Shown here piece by piece: positions 1 through 10,741 of a stretch of DNA of 64,000 nucleotides. How positions within the stretch are numbered: the first letter of the stretch is position 1; the number at the start of each line of letters is the position of its first letter. The translations under genes were made by a program, and so were the position numbers. A model generated the notes under the pieces. That model had not been told where the DNA came from, did not search any database, and saw only the letters and a list, made by a program, of their open reading frames with translations. Source of the stretch: Topomyia yanbarensis (Eukaryota; Arthropoda; Insecta; Diptera; Culicidae); the NCBI RefSeq assembly GCF_030247195.1, contig NC_080670.1, forward strand, positions 206,200,546 through 206,264,545, in the 5' to 3' direction.

Positions 1-180
1 GTCGGTGCTTCCAGGGTGGCCGTTGAAGATGACGATGTCGATGCACGGTCCGAGCTTGCCTGGGGCGATCGGAGGTATTTGTTCACATGGACGGCTTTTA
101 CGACCGTTAGGATTGGTTCACTTGGTGAGGACATGCCGCTTGAGGAAGTTCTGTCAGCGTACTGCGACAGGTTTGAGTAA
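1..180 (+). CDS. Unidentified open frame, 3' end only (partial)
   Basis: Frame 1 is open from the first base of the window to a TAA at 178-180, giving 59 codons with no start inside the window. The peptide has a mixed, protein-like composition: an acidic run (EDDDVD) near residues 9-14, an aromatic stretch around WGDRRYLFTWTAF, and the ending LEEVLSAYCDRFE. I do not recognise a family. It could be the last exon of a gene lying to the left or a relic of a mobile element. No clear poly(A) signal follows closely. A chance open frame of this length is possible, so the call rests mainly on composition. Confidence 0.3.
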   Translation, partial: VGASRVAVEDDDVDARSELAWGDRRYLFTWTAFTTVRIGSLGEDMPLEEVLSAYCDRFE

Positions 181-2500
181 TATATCTTTTTTTTCTCGTT
201 TTGGCACAAGTTGGGTTATCTTATCAGTCTAATCGAGGACTTTGCGGTGCGGTCTTCAGTTATAGAAATTGTTCGAACACACAGCAATGACGAAGGCGTA
301 CTGTCGCTGCTTTCCGATTCCGCTTTTTCGCGCTTCAACCGATGCATGGTGGAATGTGGTCTGCTAGGGTGGTGCGAGTAGGTATGAAACTATCAATCGG
401 CATCGTAGATAGCGGGAAGGGGAAATGTTGGCACCATTCTAGAACGAAACAAAACGTCGTCAACGATGGAAACAACTAATGGGATTTACGTTGGATAAGA
501 GTTAAGCCGTTACCATTCTTTGTGGTGAAATTTTGCTTGTTTGAAGACACTTTGTAGCGTCGGTTAGTTGTTGGTGGTATGCATTGTTCGAACTGTGCTT
601 GGGCGTAGGTCAATATCTGTTTAGTTGTGGAATGTGATAAACGGTTAATAGTTTCAAATATATCGTTCATACATACCCATTCTATTGTACCTGAAAAAAT
701 TATTTAAATGGATATGATCACTTGTTTGTTTGGTTGCCATGCGTACCCGTTTCATGTTCCACACGTGGCTTTCGTTCAGCGTGTTTCTCATTAGTGGGTA
801 CAAACATTTGCACCCACTGTCTCAAAGCATTTCTCGGGTTGTTTTTCAAAAAGGTGTAACGCAATGTTAAAGCATTCTTCCGGAGGATGTAGGGGAGGTG
901 AGCGCACGTTAATTCAATCAACATATCTTTTATACAAAACTTTGAGGGAACACGGATCCACGTGTTTCAGAACATTAGTATCGCTGGGCAAATACATTCC
1001 AAAATGCATATAATTTTATTCGTTAGTTTATTACGAATCGCTCAAGTGTACCAACATGTCTCAACGGCAAAGACACACTTGAGAACTGAAAAAAGAGAGT
1101 AGGATCACCACTGAAAATCTGTCGACGATTACAGCATGAATAAAATGCTGCTGTTCATCTCTGTTTGCATTTCGAACGCCGGGGTAGATTTTTATTGGAC
1201 TATTGCCGTTGTAACGGGCAGGCAATAGTCTAATAATGCTGCCTAAGCTCGCCTCCTACCAACAGAAGACAAAAGATTAGTCAGTAAGATTTTAGGCCTG
1301 TTTCTAATGACCCTTCCACATCTAGTTTCCCGATCTGTATATTTTCCATCCTTGCTCTCACTTGAGTACTATGGCTTTAAATTTGCATAACTTTCCATAC
1401 TCAGCAATCTCTAGCTAATTGAATGTCGTTAAAAAGTAAAAAATAAATGTGACTTCATATTACTGCCGTTCTACGCATAATCGTCCCATGTTACTTTTTG
1501 ATCATTTTCACTTTCTTTCTTCAAACAGCCCTTTTTGATGTATATTTTCAGAAAATACATCTAAATCATACAGTTTGTTTGAAGATTCCGTGAAAAAATA
1601 CCAAATCTGGCTGTCCCATAGTAAAAATTCTGCGCAGAATAGGGATCTTTAGGGGTGTGCGGGTTAAGGCATATTCTGATGCAGATTAGTACCGTGAGTT
1701 ATTATCTCAGTCCTTTTTCAATTTTTTTGGCCCGAAACTGTTGAAAAAAAACATTTTTTAGTTTGTTTCCTTTTAGGAACATAACACATCCAAACCCATG
1801 CGACTTGCACGACTCCATAGCTTGCCTTATCAGATCTACCATAGTTTGCAGATTAAACTTGGGATGGCAGGCTGCTAGCGGATTGCAAAAGTACCAGATC
1901 ATGCTATGTGGGGTGCAGACTCGGTAAACAATGAGGTGAACGAGATATTTGCAGATACGTCATTTAGTAGGACAACTGTCAGTTTGTTGGTTGAATTTAA
2001 TTTGTTTTTTTTTTTAATTTAAAAATCAGAAAAGAATACTTAAGGTTTAAGAATGATATGAGTGTACTCGTAAGGACACCCGCTATTAACACATATGAAA
2101 AACTTTTCCAAATTAAAGATCCCTATTTTGGAGGAACACGAATCCACGTATATCAGAACCAGTGTGGCCATTTTCGCATGACGTCGAATCAGTGGATTAA
2201 AAAATTTGTAGTTTAACTCATCCAGCACCCGAAGAAATTTTTTTCCTGGAATTATCAAGTTATGAACACCGACTCCGTTTTATACTTGGCCGGCGAGCAG
2301 AGAGAAATTTTTATCGGTGTATGAAAGAGAGAAGCATGAATGAGCTGTGCTGCATAAACCTCGGCTTTAACTTGATAGCTAATAAAAATCTTATGGTTAA
2401 ATAGCTTAACGACGTGTTCAGGATATCATCCAAACTACATATGGAATGGTGTTACCGTATGGGTTATAGTACTTGTATAGTTTATTTTTATTAGGGATGA
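181..2500. other. Intergenic stretch with no recognised gene
   Basis: No convincing coding region or known element was seen. The longest open frames (60-100 codons) have low-complexity, AT-driven composition. Two small inverted repeats stand out: the hairpin at 1193-1235, and a nested pair at 1521-1584, where nine-base arms (1521-1529 and 1576-1584) enclose a shorter hairpin at about 1538-1562. Confidence 0.5.
1193..1235. repeat. Short hairpin (15-base stem, 13-base loop)
   Basis: Arms at 1193-1207 and 1221-1235 are reverse complements at 14 of 15 positions; the odd pair is G opposite T. It sits in otherwise featureless DNA and may be the remnant of a MITE terminus. Confidence 0.6.
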
Positions 2501-2529
2501 GCGAAAAACCGACCTTCATCCCGCCTCTG

Positions 2530-2864
2530 AAGCGGACCCTACACCAGCAGGAATATTGCCACTGACATATGAACAAGCATATGGGGGATAGACCACTAGT
2601 GAAAAATTGTTCCCAAACCTGAGGGATAACCCACCAGTAAATGAGTGATTGGGACTGTGAATAAAAGGTGGAGCTAGTGTTCTGGGAAAATTGTCGGATC
2701 GATGTTTTTTGAGGGAATTCCCTCATAGTGTTACGTCTGTTAGTCTGTGGTGTAAGGTCATTCTGAAAATACTGATTCTGTTGAATTTAAATGTGATTGA
2801 TGGATGGAAGCAGTCTTGTCAATATATTTGTTGACAAAATTTCCGCCTCGTGTAGGGTCCGCTT
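2530..2864. repeat. Pair of perfect 15-base inverted repeats 335 bases apart
   Basis: The 15-mer AAGCGGACCCTACAC at 2530-2544 recurs as its exact reverse complement at 2850-2864. A related GCGGACCCT string occurs again near 3051. This could be a small non-autonomous element, but no clear target-site duplication was found. Confidence 0.35.
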
Positions 2865-3075
2865 AAGAAGTAATTGGCTCGAAAGGGTGTACGGAATCAA
2901 ATCGCGTAACTTTAAAATTTCTGCTACTTTTTTCACTAGCTATTTTCTATTAAATTTTGGATGAAATTAGTTTAATGTGTATTTGTGTGATTTTCGCCCT
3001 CACTTTGTAAGTAAGAGTTTCCCCACTACTTGGGTTCTTGATTGCCCAGCGGACCCTATTTGTCAGGGAGGCCTA

Positions 3076-4359
3076 AAGGGTGAACACGAAATTATTGCGA
3101 CTCCGAAAATGTCATGCCAATTTTCTTACAATGTTTAAAATCAAACCAAATTTTTAGGGTAGTTTTATACATATATTTACTTCAAAAATCAAAAGAAAGT
3201 TAATCGATGGAGCGTTGAGTGTAAAATTGAACGCATTTTCGCTTGATGCCCTCCATCAATGTCTTTACAGTGTCATCCGGTACCAGTTTCTCATTTTTTT
3301 TCCATTTTCTTAACACGTCCTTCTCGCCTTTGACTGTCTTCTTGCTCTTCCGAAGTTCCCGCTTCATCATTGCCCAGTACTGTTCCACCGGGCGCAGTTC
3401 CGGACAGTTTGGCGGATTCATGTCCTTTGGAACAAAGTGGACAGAATTGGCCTCATACCACTCCAGGACACTTTTAGAATAGTGACATGATGCCAAATCT
3501 GGCCAAAATAGCGGAGCTTCGTCGTGCTGCTGCAAGAACGGCAAAAGGCGCTTCTCGAGGCACTAGATCTCGCCATTTACTGTGCCCTTTGTCACGAAAG
3601 GCTCACTTCTCAGTCCGCAAGAGCGAATGGCCTGCCAAATGAGATATTTGGAGGCGAACTTCAACATTTTCTTCTTCTTAAATTTGTCGTCCACATAGAA
3701 CTTGTTCTTGCCAGTAAAAAACTCCAACCCCGGAATTTGCTTAAAATCGGCTTTTATATACGTTTCGTCGTCCATCACACAGCAGCCATATTTTGTCAGC
3801 ATCTTCTCGTAGAGCTTCTGTGCCCGAGTTTTAGCCGTCGATTGTTGCCGCTTATCGCGGTTTGGGAAGTTCTGTACCTTGTATGTATGTAGTCCAGCTC
3901 TCTTATTTGCATTCTGGACGTAGCTCTGCGACATGCCGATCTTTTTAGCCAAATCACGGCTTGAGACGTTGGGATTTGCTTTAATCATCCTCTTCATCTT
4001 TCCCTCCGTCTTTTTGTTCTCCGGTCCCGGTTTTCTTCCAGCTCCTTTGCCGTGGTCCAACGTCAACCGCTACTGGAACTGCTTCAACACTCTGGAGACG
4101 GTTGAATGGTGAATGTTCAACATTTTTCCCAACTGCCGGTGCGACTGGTCAGGAAATTCCAGGTGTTTGGAAAGAATTTGTTCTCTCGACTCGCGTTGGT
4201 TCACCTCCATTTTCGTTGAATCGAAAAACACGACTTCAAGTTTGACAGTATGTAAACAATACACATCAATGAGAAAGTGCAAAATTTGGTTTATTTTTAC
4301 CCAATGGTAAAAAAGTTATGCCCTGTTGAATGTGTCGCAATAATTTCGTGTTCACCCTT
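3076..4359 (-). mobile_element. Complete mariner-type transposon, DD37E (ITmD37E) family
   Basis: A 1284-base element bounded by perfect 26-base terminal inverted repeats (3076-3101 and 4334-4359, starting AAGGGTGAAC). It is flanked on both sides by the TA target dinucleotide (3074-3075 and 4360-4361) that IS630-Tc1-mariner elements duplicate. The transposase reads on the minus strand. Catalytic spacing is D-37-E, a subgroup known from mosquitoes. Perfect termini and a nearly clean reading frame suggest a fairly recent insertion. It landed inside an older repeat whose intact counterpart is near 7118-7690. Confidence 0.92.
3200..4210 (-). pseudogene. DD37E mariner transposase with two in-frame amber stops
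   Basis: The frame runs 337 codons from ATG (4208-4210) to TAA (3200-3202) without any frameshift, but has TAG at codon 48 (4067-4069) and codon 217 (3560-3562). In order there is a first helix-turn-helix (SHRQLGKMLNIHHSTVSRVL), an AT-hook-like GRKPG linker, a second helix-turn-helix (SSRDLAKKIGMSQSYVQ), then the DDE domain. The DDE motifs are VMDDETYIKAD, FWPDLASCHYS and RPVEQYW, with exactly 37 residues between the second D and the E. Transposases of this family cut at the terminal repeats and reinsert at TA. This copy cannot make full-length protein unless the stops are read through. Confidence 0.92.
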
Positions 4360-4502
4360 TATGTGCTCTTACCAGAATTTCGAACATAAAACAAAAAGGA
4401 AAACAAATAAACATTCAATTTTACCCGTTTTATTCTCCGCTTCCACTCTCCTCCTCTGTTAACTACTGCTGTCGCATTTTTGCAACTTTTACCATAATTT
4501 GA

Positions 4503-4655
4503 ACAGCCGAGCACACGGCAAATTCATTTTTCGCTGAAATCTCAGTAAAAGCCCTTATTGTTTGCTGAGATTTGGAAGATATTTCGCTAAAAATTAGCAA
4601 AGAAATTCCACTTTTCCGAGATATCAGTATAAACATTAACGGATTGCTCGGCTGT
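4503..4655. mobile_element. MITE-like element with 11-base terminal inverted repeats
   Basis: ACAGCCGAGCA at 4503-4513 is the exact reverse complement of TGCTCGGCTGT at 4645-4655, enclosing about 130 non-coding bases rich in CTGA/TCAG. The right end (GATTGCTCGGCTGTG) recurs at about 11755-11771, so it is a repeated family. It lies inside the older repeat copy A. Confidence 0.6.
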
Positions 4656-5456
4656 GCGGGAAATTGCCGAGGTCAACTAAGTGTGCTGCTACTGCTACTG
4701 GTTTCTTTCAACCGACCGGGTCTACAATGACCGAATTCACCTTGATGGTTTCTATTAGCTGCTCCGGCAGCGGTCCGTTACAATTAGCTAAGTTGGGTGA
4801 GCTTGACTCTTTTGTTGGTAACTTCCTAGCGACGTTGGTGACGAATCACCGGATTCCCGTGCTCCTCGCAAGGAATCACAGCAGACACCGCAGTCTTCTT
4901 ACCAGGTGGAGCAGTTGTCCTACCTGCTTCCCTTGCTTCTTGACTGTTAGCTTAAAAGGAGAGCCAGGCACGTTCGATTTATACTCTACAACGGGAAAGA
5001 CGGGTGCGTCGGATCCTTAGCCGGGGAAGCGGAAACTCTTTTGAACTTATCCGGCGCCATGTGTCTCACCCGGCGCCCAAATCACGTGCCGATACTGTTG
5101 ACAGGTATCCTTCGACGACGACAAACCACCTCAGTGCATAGCTGTCATCGCACATGCGCAACCAAGACAGTACACTTTTTTTAGCGAAAGGAGAGCGGTG
5201 TCCTATCAAAACCCCATGATACGTGTGGACAAATGTTCAACAAGAATTACTACACCTATTTGCATGAACATAACCGTTCACAAACGCGAAAATGAACAAA
5301 AATTTACATCAAAACAGCGGTGAGCAGAGCGTAAACAAATACACTCTACGGAGTGTATACACAAAAATTGGTATATTTTCACCCCGTGCTGAATTGTTAC
5401 CCTGCAAAGTTACAAATTGTGAAAGACCATTTTTTTACCTAAAATCCGGATCCGGA

Positions 5457-5990
5457 TTAGCGAGAAGCTGGGAACTGGGTCATTAAGCTATATATAGTTT
5501 TCCGTTCCATTCGATAAATTTTAGGTCCAATATACATAACATTATTTCAAAAAATAATTCGTTATAATACGTAAAAACGATTTTTTTTGTTTTTTAAAAT
5601 AAATCTTATGTAAACTTGGCAACCATACATAGGAAAACTGCGATTGTTTACATCTGGCCTATCAAGACAACACCCAAAATGGAAAAAAAAACTATATGCA
5701 TTGGATGGTGTTTATGTCAAATAAAAATAACCCTGAGGGAAAACCGAGAAAACATCTATTAATTTTTTCTGACAGGGCGTCATTTGTCGTGAAATTCGAT
5801 ATGTCAAATGCTTCTGATAGTGTCAAATCCAGACTGTCAACATATTTCTTTACTTTATATTTAAATTTTATTTTCACGTTTCCTGAGTTGGAAAAACATT
5901 GTTGCAATCACGAAAATCCGCTTTATCGATGTATGTAATAAAACAAGATTTTTTTTTCTCATTTAATGACCCAATTGTCCAATCTCCGGT
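5457..5990. mobile_element. Candidate MITE bounded by 14-base inverted repeats
   Basis: AACTGGGTCATTAA (5473-5486) and TTAATGACCCAATT (5963-5976) are inverted repeats matching at 13 of 14 bases, with weaker similarity continuing outward. The interior is AT-rich and non-coding. Target-site duplication not established. Confidence 0.4.
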
Positions 5991-6633
5991 AAGTCATGTT
6001 TTTAACCCTTTCATGCCCAACTTTTTTTTCTCGTGCATGTAGGGTTTCAAAACTATTTTGCCTTGAAAACGGTGGGGTCAAGAAACACGAAAAGTCTTTT
6101 TTCATAAATATAGGTGCTTCCCTCGCAGTGCTAGAAGCTGTTCAATTTAAACCTTCCAATGCTCAATACAATTCTGCTAGAAAATTTACAATAATCCAAT
6201 TGCGTGGAAAATGTAGCCAAAGACAGTCTAAATTGATAAGTTTTATCAATTTTCAATAATATTGCAACATAACGAAGATATCTTGAACGTTTTTTCAAAA
6301 CGTCATATCTGCAATGAGTTACTCTCTTTGTTTACTTTCTCTTCTGTTAATAATTCGGTCACTTTAACATTTATCCCTCAGCTCTTTGCATAATATTATA
6401 TAATATAATATTATATGAAAAATTCATTGTCCGTCGTCAACGTAAGCTGTTCTTGGCAGCACTGCTCCATCCAATCAGACTAATTGCAATAACTCCAGTT
6501 CTAGAGCTGGTCCTTGAAACTAATAATACTCAAATGAAAGACAATAGTCATATTTATTAGCCTTACTTGTTTTTGTGAGCAAAAATAGCATCAGCGGTCT
6601 TTGCGATGCTGTGAAGTCTAAAAGTGCTGAAAC

Positions 6634-6840
6634 TCACGGAGAGTCCACGTCGTGATTCATCAGCTTTGCAACAAAAGTTGCCTGTTGTATTTTCCGCCGT
6701 TGTTCCAACGTATCAAGGATGGGCAGCTTGCAGCGGTCAGCATGTGGCGGTAGATTTAACGAGTCACACCACGGAAGATCTCTTAATGCGATCCGAATGA
6801 ATCTTCTCTGTACACGTTCAATTCTAAGGCTCCATGTCAT
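6634..6840 (-). pseudogene. Jockey-type non-LTR retrotransposon fragment, end of the RT ORF
   Basis: A 68-codon open stretch matches the conserved region after the reverse transcriptase core of Jockey/CR1-type elements: a basic IERVQRRF(I/T)R motif, a LP(W) motif, LPPHADRCKLPILDTLEQRRK, then an FVAKLMN block. Such elements move by target-primed reverse transcription. Only this terminal portion remains; the RT core and endonuclease are absent on either side. Confidence 0.7.
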
Positions 6841-6986
6841 TTGACACGGAAATTAGAGGAGAGAGAAGATCTCAAGAATAAGGCGTAAAAGCAAGCAATA
6901 TAAATATTTCCAGCAGTGTGGGTAAGTGAACCTCTTGGAAATTTTTGAGATGAATTCCAGGCGCTAGCTTCTGCTATCAATGCTGC

Positions 6987-7105
6987 GTGATGGTCATGAA
7001 GGTTTAACTGAGAACGCCAAAAAAGCGGCCATCTTGGAAAACAAAAAACGCAGTTTGTTCGCAAACCGTTGAAATTTTTTTCATGAAAATGAATCAATGT
7101 ATTCG
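6987..7105. repeat. Fragment of a foldback MITE family (second copy at 39.9 kb)
   Basis: The stretch containing AAGGTTTAACTGAGAA, a GAAAAC/AAAAA(A)CGCAGTTT segment and CATGAA...ATCAA..GTATTC aligns with the left half of the foldback element at 39891-40118. Here only one arm and part of the spacer remain. It abuts repeat copy B. Confidence 0.5.
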
Positions 7106-7117
7106 GGGCATTGGTAG

Positions 7118-7690
7118 AGTATGTAAGTAGGGGTTTGCTCACTACTCGGGTTCTTGTTTGTCCGACGAACCCTTCTTTTCAGGGCGGCATAGGTGCTCCT
7201 ACCGGAATTTCGGATTTTCGTAGCACAACAAACTAATGGAACAAAAATAAATAAATTTAATTTTACCGTCTTTATTTCCTCCAACTCTCTCCACTGCTGC
7301 TGATCTGCTACTCTACTGCTGGGCGGAAAGGCGGGTGGTCTCGTCCTACCGGCCGGGACAGCAACGGCCGAGTTCTCCCAATTTGGGTTGACTGCTCCGG
7401 CAGTGGTTCTTGACAATTAGCTAGGGAGGTGAGCTTTGCTCTTTTGTTGAAACCTCCCTAGCGACGGGGCGAATAATCGCCGGGTCCACTCACTCGCCGT
7501 GAGTGGCCCAGGTAGACACCGCAGTGACCTACTTCAGGTGGATCCGCTGCCCAACCTGCTTCGCTCTCCTTGACGGTTAGCAGTGGAGGAGAGCTAGGCT
7601 CGTTCGGCTGATGCTCCACTGCGAGAGCGGCTTGGCGACTTCTGGGTTCTTGGTGGTTAGCCAGGGAATCGAGTGGCTCCTTTACGATTA
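7118..7690. mobile_element. Older dispersed repeat, copy B (uninterrupted)
   Basis: This is the counterpart of copy A without the mariner: GGCGGCATAGGTGCTCC here corresponds to the TA where the mariner sits in copy A. It includes GC-rich blocks with two diverged internal copies of a segment ending in GGTTAGC..GG(G)A. No protein domain was recognised on either strand. Its right end joins the H2A-like pseudogene with no gap. Confidence 0.5.
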
Positions 7691-7696
7691 GATTCC

Positions 7697-8210
7697 CTAA
7701 TCGGTGACCCGACACCAGACCAGAGTTCGGCGGGACTTCTTTCGCTTAGAGGTCTTCGGCTTGCTCGCTGCAGCCTTCGATGGTTTGGTGGCCTTCTCAG
7801 CCGGTTTATTAGCGGCAACCTTTGACTTTTCGGACTTCCCTTCACCACCACCAGCGTTTTTCTTCTTCTCTCCAGCGGTAGCCAATTCCTTCGGTTTCTT
7901 TTCGGTCTTTTTTGGAAGCAGAATGGCATGTTAGGACGCACACCGCCCTCGGGAAATCGTCACGCTGGAGAACAATTTGTTCAGCTCTTCGTCATTTCGA
8001 ATGCCCAGCTGCAGATGACGGGTAATGATCCTAGTCTAATACCTGCCAGCTCCACTACTTCGGCGGCATGATATTCCATCACTGCTACCAGGTAGACGGG
8101 TGCTCCTTCACCGACACACTCGACGTAGTGACCCTTTCTCAGCAAACAATGGATTCGACCGACAAGACGTACCGGTGTAGCCAGCACAACACACGAAAGA
8201 TGCCGCACTC
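7697..8210 (-). pseudogene. Histone H2A-like pseudogene with a long lysine/alanine-rich tail
   Basis: Read on the minus strand, fragments match core H2A in order: [26 protein letters not shown] (near 8160-8080), [14 protein letters not shown], then in another frame [16 protein letters not shown], then LLPKKTEKK. H2A packages DNA in the nucleosome and normally ends soon after LLPKKTEKKA. Here the frame continues open to a TAG at 7697-7699, giving a tail of about 65 residues that is mostly Lys, Ala, Ser and Thr and resembles linker histone H1. A deletion near the alpha-3/C-terminal segment and at least two frame changes make this copy non-functional. A diverged relative lies at 17858-18470 (+). 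Histone transcription factors and stem-loop 3' ends were not seen. Confidence 0.72.
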
Positions 8211-8530
8211 AATTTACGTTCGATGCTAAAGAGGCCGGCCATCGAACAAAAATAGTTTACTTCCATCGTCATAAAGGTGGAGCTAGTCGGACTCGCTTGT
8301 AGGCGAGTTGTACGAACCAATCGTGGTGTAGATAATTACTGCTTTCACAAAATCCATTATTTTCGTTATTTTTAATAATTGAACATTCTACAGAATTGGC
8401 TAAAAATCGTTGTCCATATTTCATATCAGATAGCGCAAGAATCTAATGTTTTGGTGCAACAGCAGCTAATTACGTACAAAAAAGAGAAAAATTTTGGTCG
8501 AAAATTTTGAAACGGTGCCCCTATCTTGAT
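8211..8530 (-). repeat. Leader region of the H2A-like copy, shared with the 58.9 and 62.4 kb repeats
   Basis: On the minus strand the bases upstream of the H2A-like pseudogene (GTAGAATGT, AATAATGGATTTTGTG, AAAGCAGTAATTAT, then CACCACGATTGGTTCGTAC) align closely with plus-strand positions 62340-62545 and 58790-59010. ATTGGT is a reversed CCAAT box, typical of histone promoters, but the same block also behaves as a dispersed repeat. Similarity stops near the first codons of the H2A-like region. Confidence 0.6.
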
Positions 8531-9056
8531 TGGTTAAAAATATTCTACTTCAAATTGAATTTTGCAACATCAATAAACTTCTACTTGGCTTCATTAAATA
8601 TTCAGAGAATCTTTTCGTGTTACGTCGGTAATGTAAAGAAGCGCTCTAGTTCAGCACGGTTTACTGCAATCTGACATCTGAATACGGTTATATAAGGTTG
8701 AAACAGAACAATCGGTGAGTATCGTAACCAAGTCCAATGCAACCTTCGAAATAATCCCTTCACATTCTGGAAAATAAATTATGTATAACAGAAAACATTA
8801 CGGGGGTATTCCAGAAATTGTCTATGTACGAGACAAAGGTTCGCATCCGCAGCCAAGTCGGTGGATGTATTTTCACATCCTTAATGTATTTACCAGCCCT
8901 CTTGGCTAACCATCCTTGAAACATTGCTAACGTTTAATATCAGCCTCCACCATCCTAATGTAAATGATATACTCTGTCGCAACTAAACTATATGACTAAA
9001 GTTCTGGTAAAGTTTGTTTGCAATAAAATTTGCCCCTAAAATTTCCACCTAGGGGT
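8531..9056. other. Intergenic stretch, nothing recognised
   Basis: No coding region or clear repeat boundary found. A TATATAAG string near 8690 has no associated gene. Confidence 0.4.
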
Positions 9057-9350
9057 CCGTCTTGTTAGAATTTGTACCCTACCTTCCAGCGTATATGAAA
9101 CGCCAACCGGTATCCCTCAAGGAAGTCACCTAGGGCCACTTATCTTTCTCCTAATCATCAATGATCTTTGCACCCGCATCAAGTCTGGAAAAAACTACTC
9201 TATGTTGAGGATATGAAAATCTTTCGTTCAATTGTCTCAGGACTGGACTCTGCTATGCTCCAAGATGATATTGAGGAGTGGTGCTTGCTGAATGGCAACA
9301 ATGTTGACTGTCTCGACATTCTTTCAAGAATTAGTTTGTTTCTTTTCGTG
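9057..9350 (+). pseudogene. Non-LTR retrotransposon reverse transcriptase fragment
   Basis: Translation gives ETPTGIPQGSHLGPLIFLLIINDLC, the highly conserved RT block before the catalytic YADD. After a one-base shift follows a degenerate YADD-like segment (YVEDMKIFRSI) and a DDIEEWCLLNGN block that normally trails it. This is a Jockey/CR1-type RT core that has lost its active-site aspartates. No endonuclease or 3' region is adjacent. Confidence 0.7.
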
Positions 9351-9359
9351 ATATAAAGC

Positions 9360-10560
9360 TTCGTCCGCATCTGTGGATTCCTAGGTACCGTAAATAATAT
9401 GGCCAGAATAATCCGATACAGGTGTTGGCAAATTCAAAGAAATTCCTCTACAGGGTCCGATACTCGCAGCGTAATCAACTTCAGACCGTTCGCGCAGTTG
9501 TCGCACTGGCATCCGCTGTCTATAAATTGGCTGAATGACAGCTCGGGGTATTAAGACTTCTGACAGCTCATTTACAACCACTCAAACCAAAGGAAATTGG
9601 TTTGTTTTCATCAGGAAATAGCTAACCTCAATCGATTGATGCAGTGCAAAATATTTTGTTTTCATCACGAAATAATTCAGCATCTTTTCTTTTTCAACGG
9701 GAATAGAAAAGTCAATTGTTTACAAGCGTACAAAAGCATTTTGGCAAAATTAAACGCAAAAAAAGTGATCTGTGATGGAATTTAAAAGATGGAGTTGCTT
9801 CGCTTTACCGAAAGCGGTCAAATTCCGAACATCGTGTTTTCTGATTTCTGTTTTCAAATTCAGCAATTCGTAAACTCTCAAAGCTTAGCTTGACCCACCG
9901 TTCATACGAGAATTTCAGTTATCGGTTGATCACCAGGAGGCAGCATCCGCTGCAAATAATGGTTTTGGCCGCTGTAACCGTAGATGGGTGCTCTCCATGA
10001 ACATGAATAGTTTGGACATAGTTCAAACGATTTCTAGAATATATGTTGGTATAAAATCAATCTACGGAAGATGTCAAAAGTTGTTGTAAAAGTACTTTGA
10101 TTTTTTTTTTTTGATTGTACACGCCCAACGGTTAGGTTCTCATTTCCAAACGTACTATTTATACAAATTGGCCTGTTTTTTGCAGATTTATAGCACAACA
10201 AATTAAGTATCATTATAAAATATAACACAGATGTTAAAAGTGTCTAAAAACTACCTGCTGCAATTTTTTCAGTTGCTATGTTGTTCACAGCGAACCATAA
10301 TCAATTTTTATAACCGATTTTTTATTTTATTTATCATTTTGGTTCATTTCATTGGTCGGCACTTTAATAATTGCATTGAAAAATCAAAGTAGTTTCGAAG
10401 TCCATATTTTAAATTTGCTTTATTGGTTCGCCAATTTGTGGTAAAACCGCAATCTTGTATTCAGTTACATAAAATACCTTGAACGCACATACATTATCTA
10501 CATTTCTTCATTGAATACAGATTGAGTTATTAAAACATATTAAAACAAAACAGATATTCA
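9360..10560. other. Intergenic AT-rich stretch
   Basis: No gene recognised. A short segment (GGTTTGTTTTCATCA(G/C)GAAATA) occurs twice near 9600 and 9656, suggesting a small local duplication. Confidence 0.4.
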
Positions 10561-10741
10561 ACCAAATCATCTGGCAGCTCTGCTCACTTCCATCATCATC
10601 TGCTCGCGCCAACGCGGTAGAGAGCCGAGCGCACACTCTCGCGCGCGCTGTTTGCAATGTACTTCGTCTGTTACCGAAATTGTTCGTTCATTTCACCCGC
10701 GATCGCGTTACGCGTCGGTTTCTTTTTTTTATCAGAGACGC

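Larger units (their letters stand above)
3007..5030. mobile_element. Older dispersed repeat, copy A, interrupted by a mariner
   Basis: The flanks of the mariner (3007-3074 and 4361 to about 5030) align with an uninterrupted copy at about 7118-7690. Shared landmarks are the start near TGTAAGTA, the CTACT(T/C)GGGTTCTTG string, the AATTTTACC run, the CACTG/CTGCTG-rich part and the CTCCGGCAG region. The mariner sits exactly at a TA of the older sequence. No coding domain was recognised, so the class (LTR remnant or non-autonomous element) is unknown. Confidence 0.5.

Noticed and set aside
6000..6050. TTAACCCTTTCATGCCC, like the left end of a piggyBac-type MITE
   Set aside because: No matching right end or TTAA partner was found downstream.
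6391..6416. AT-only palindrome (TAATATTATATAATATAATATTATAT region)
   Set aside because: Simple AT alternation forms palindromes readily; no sign of an origin or element.
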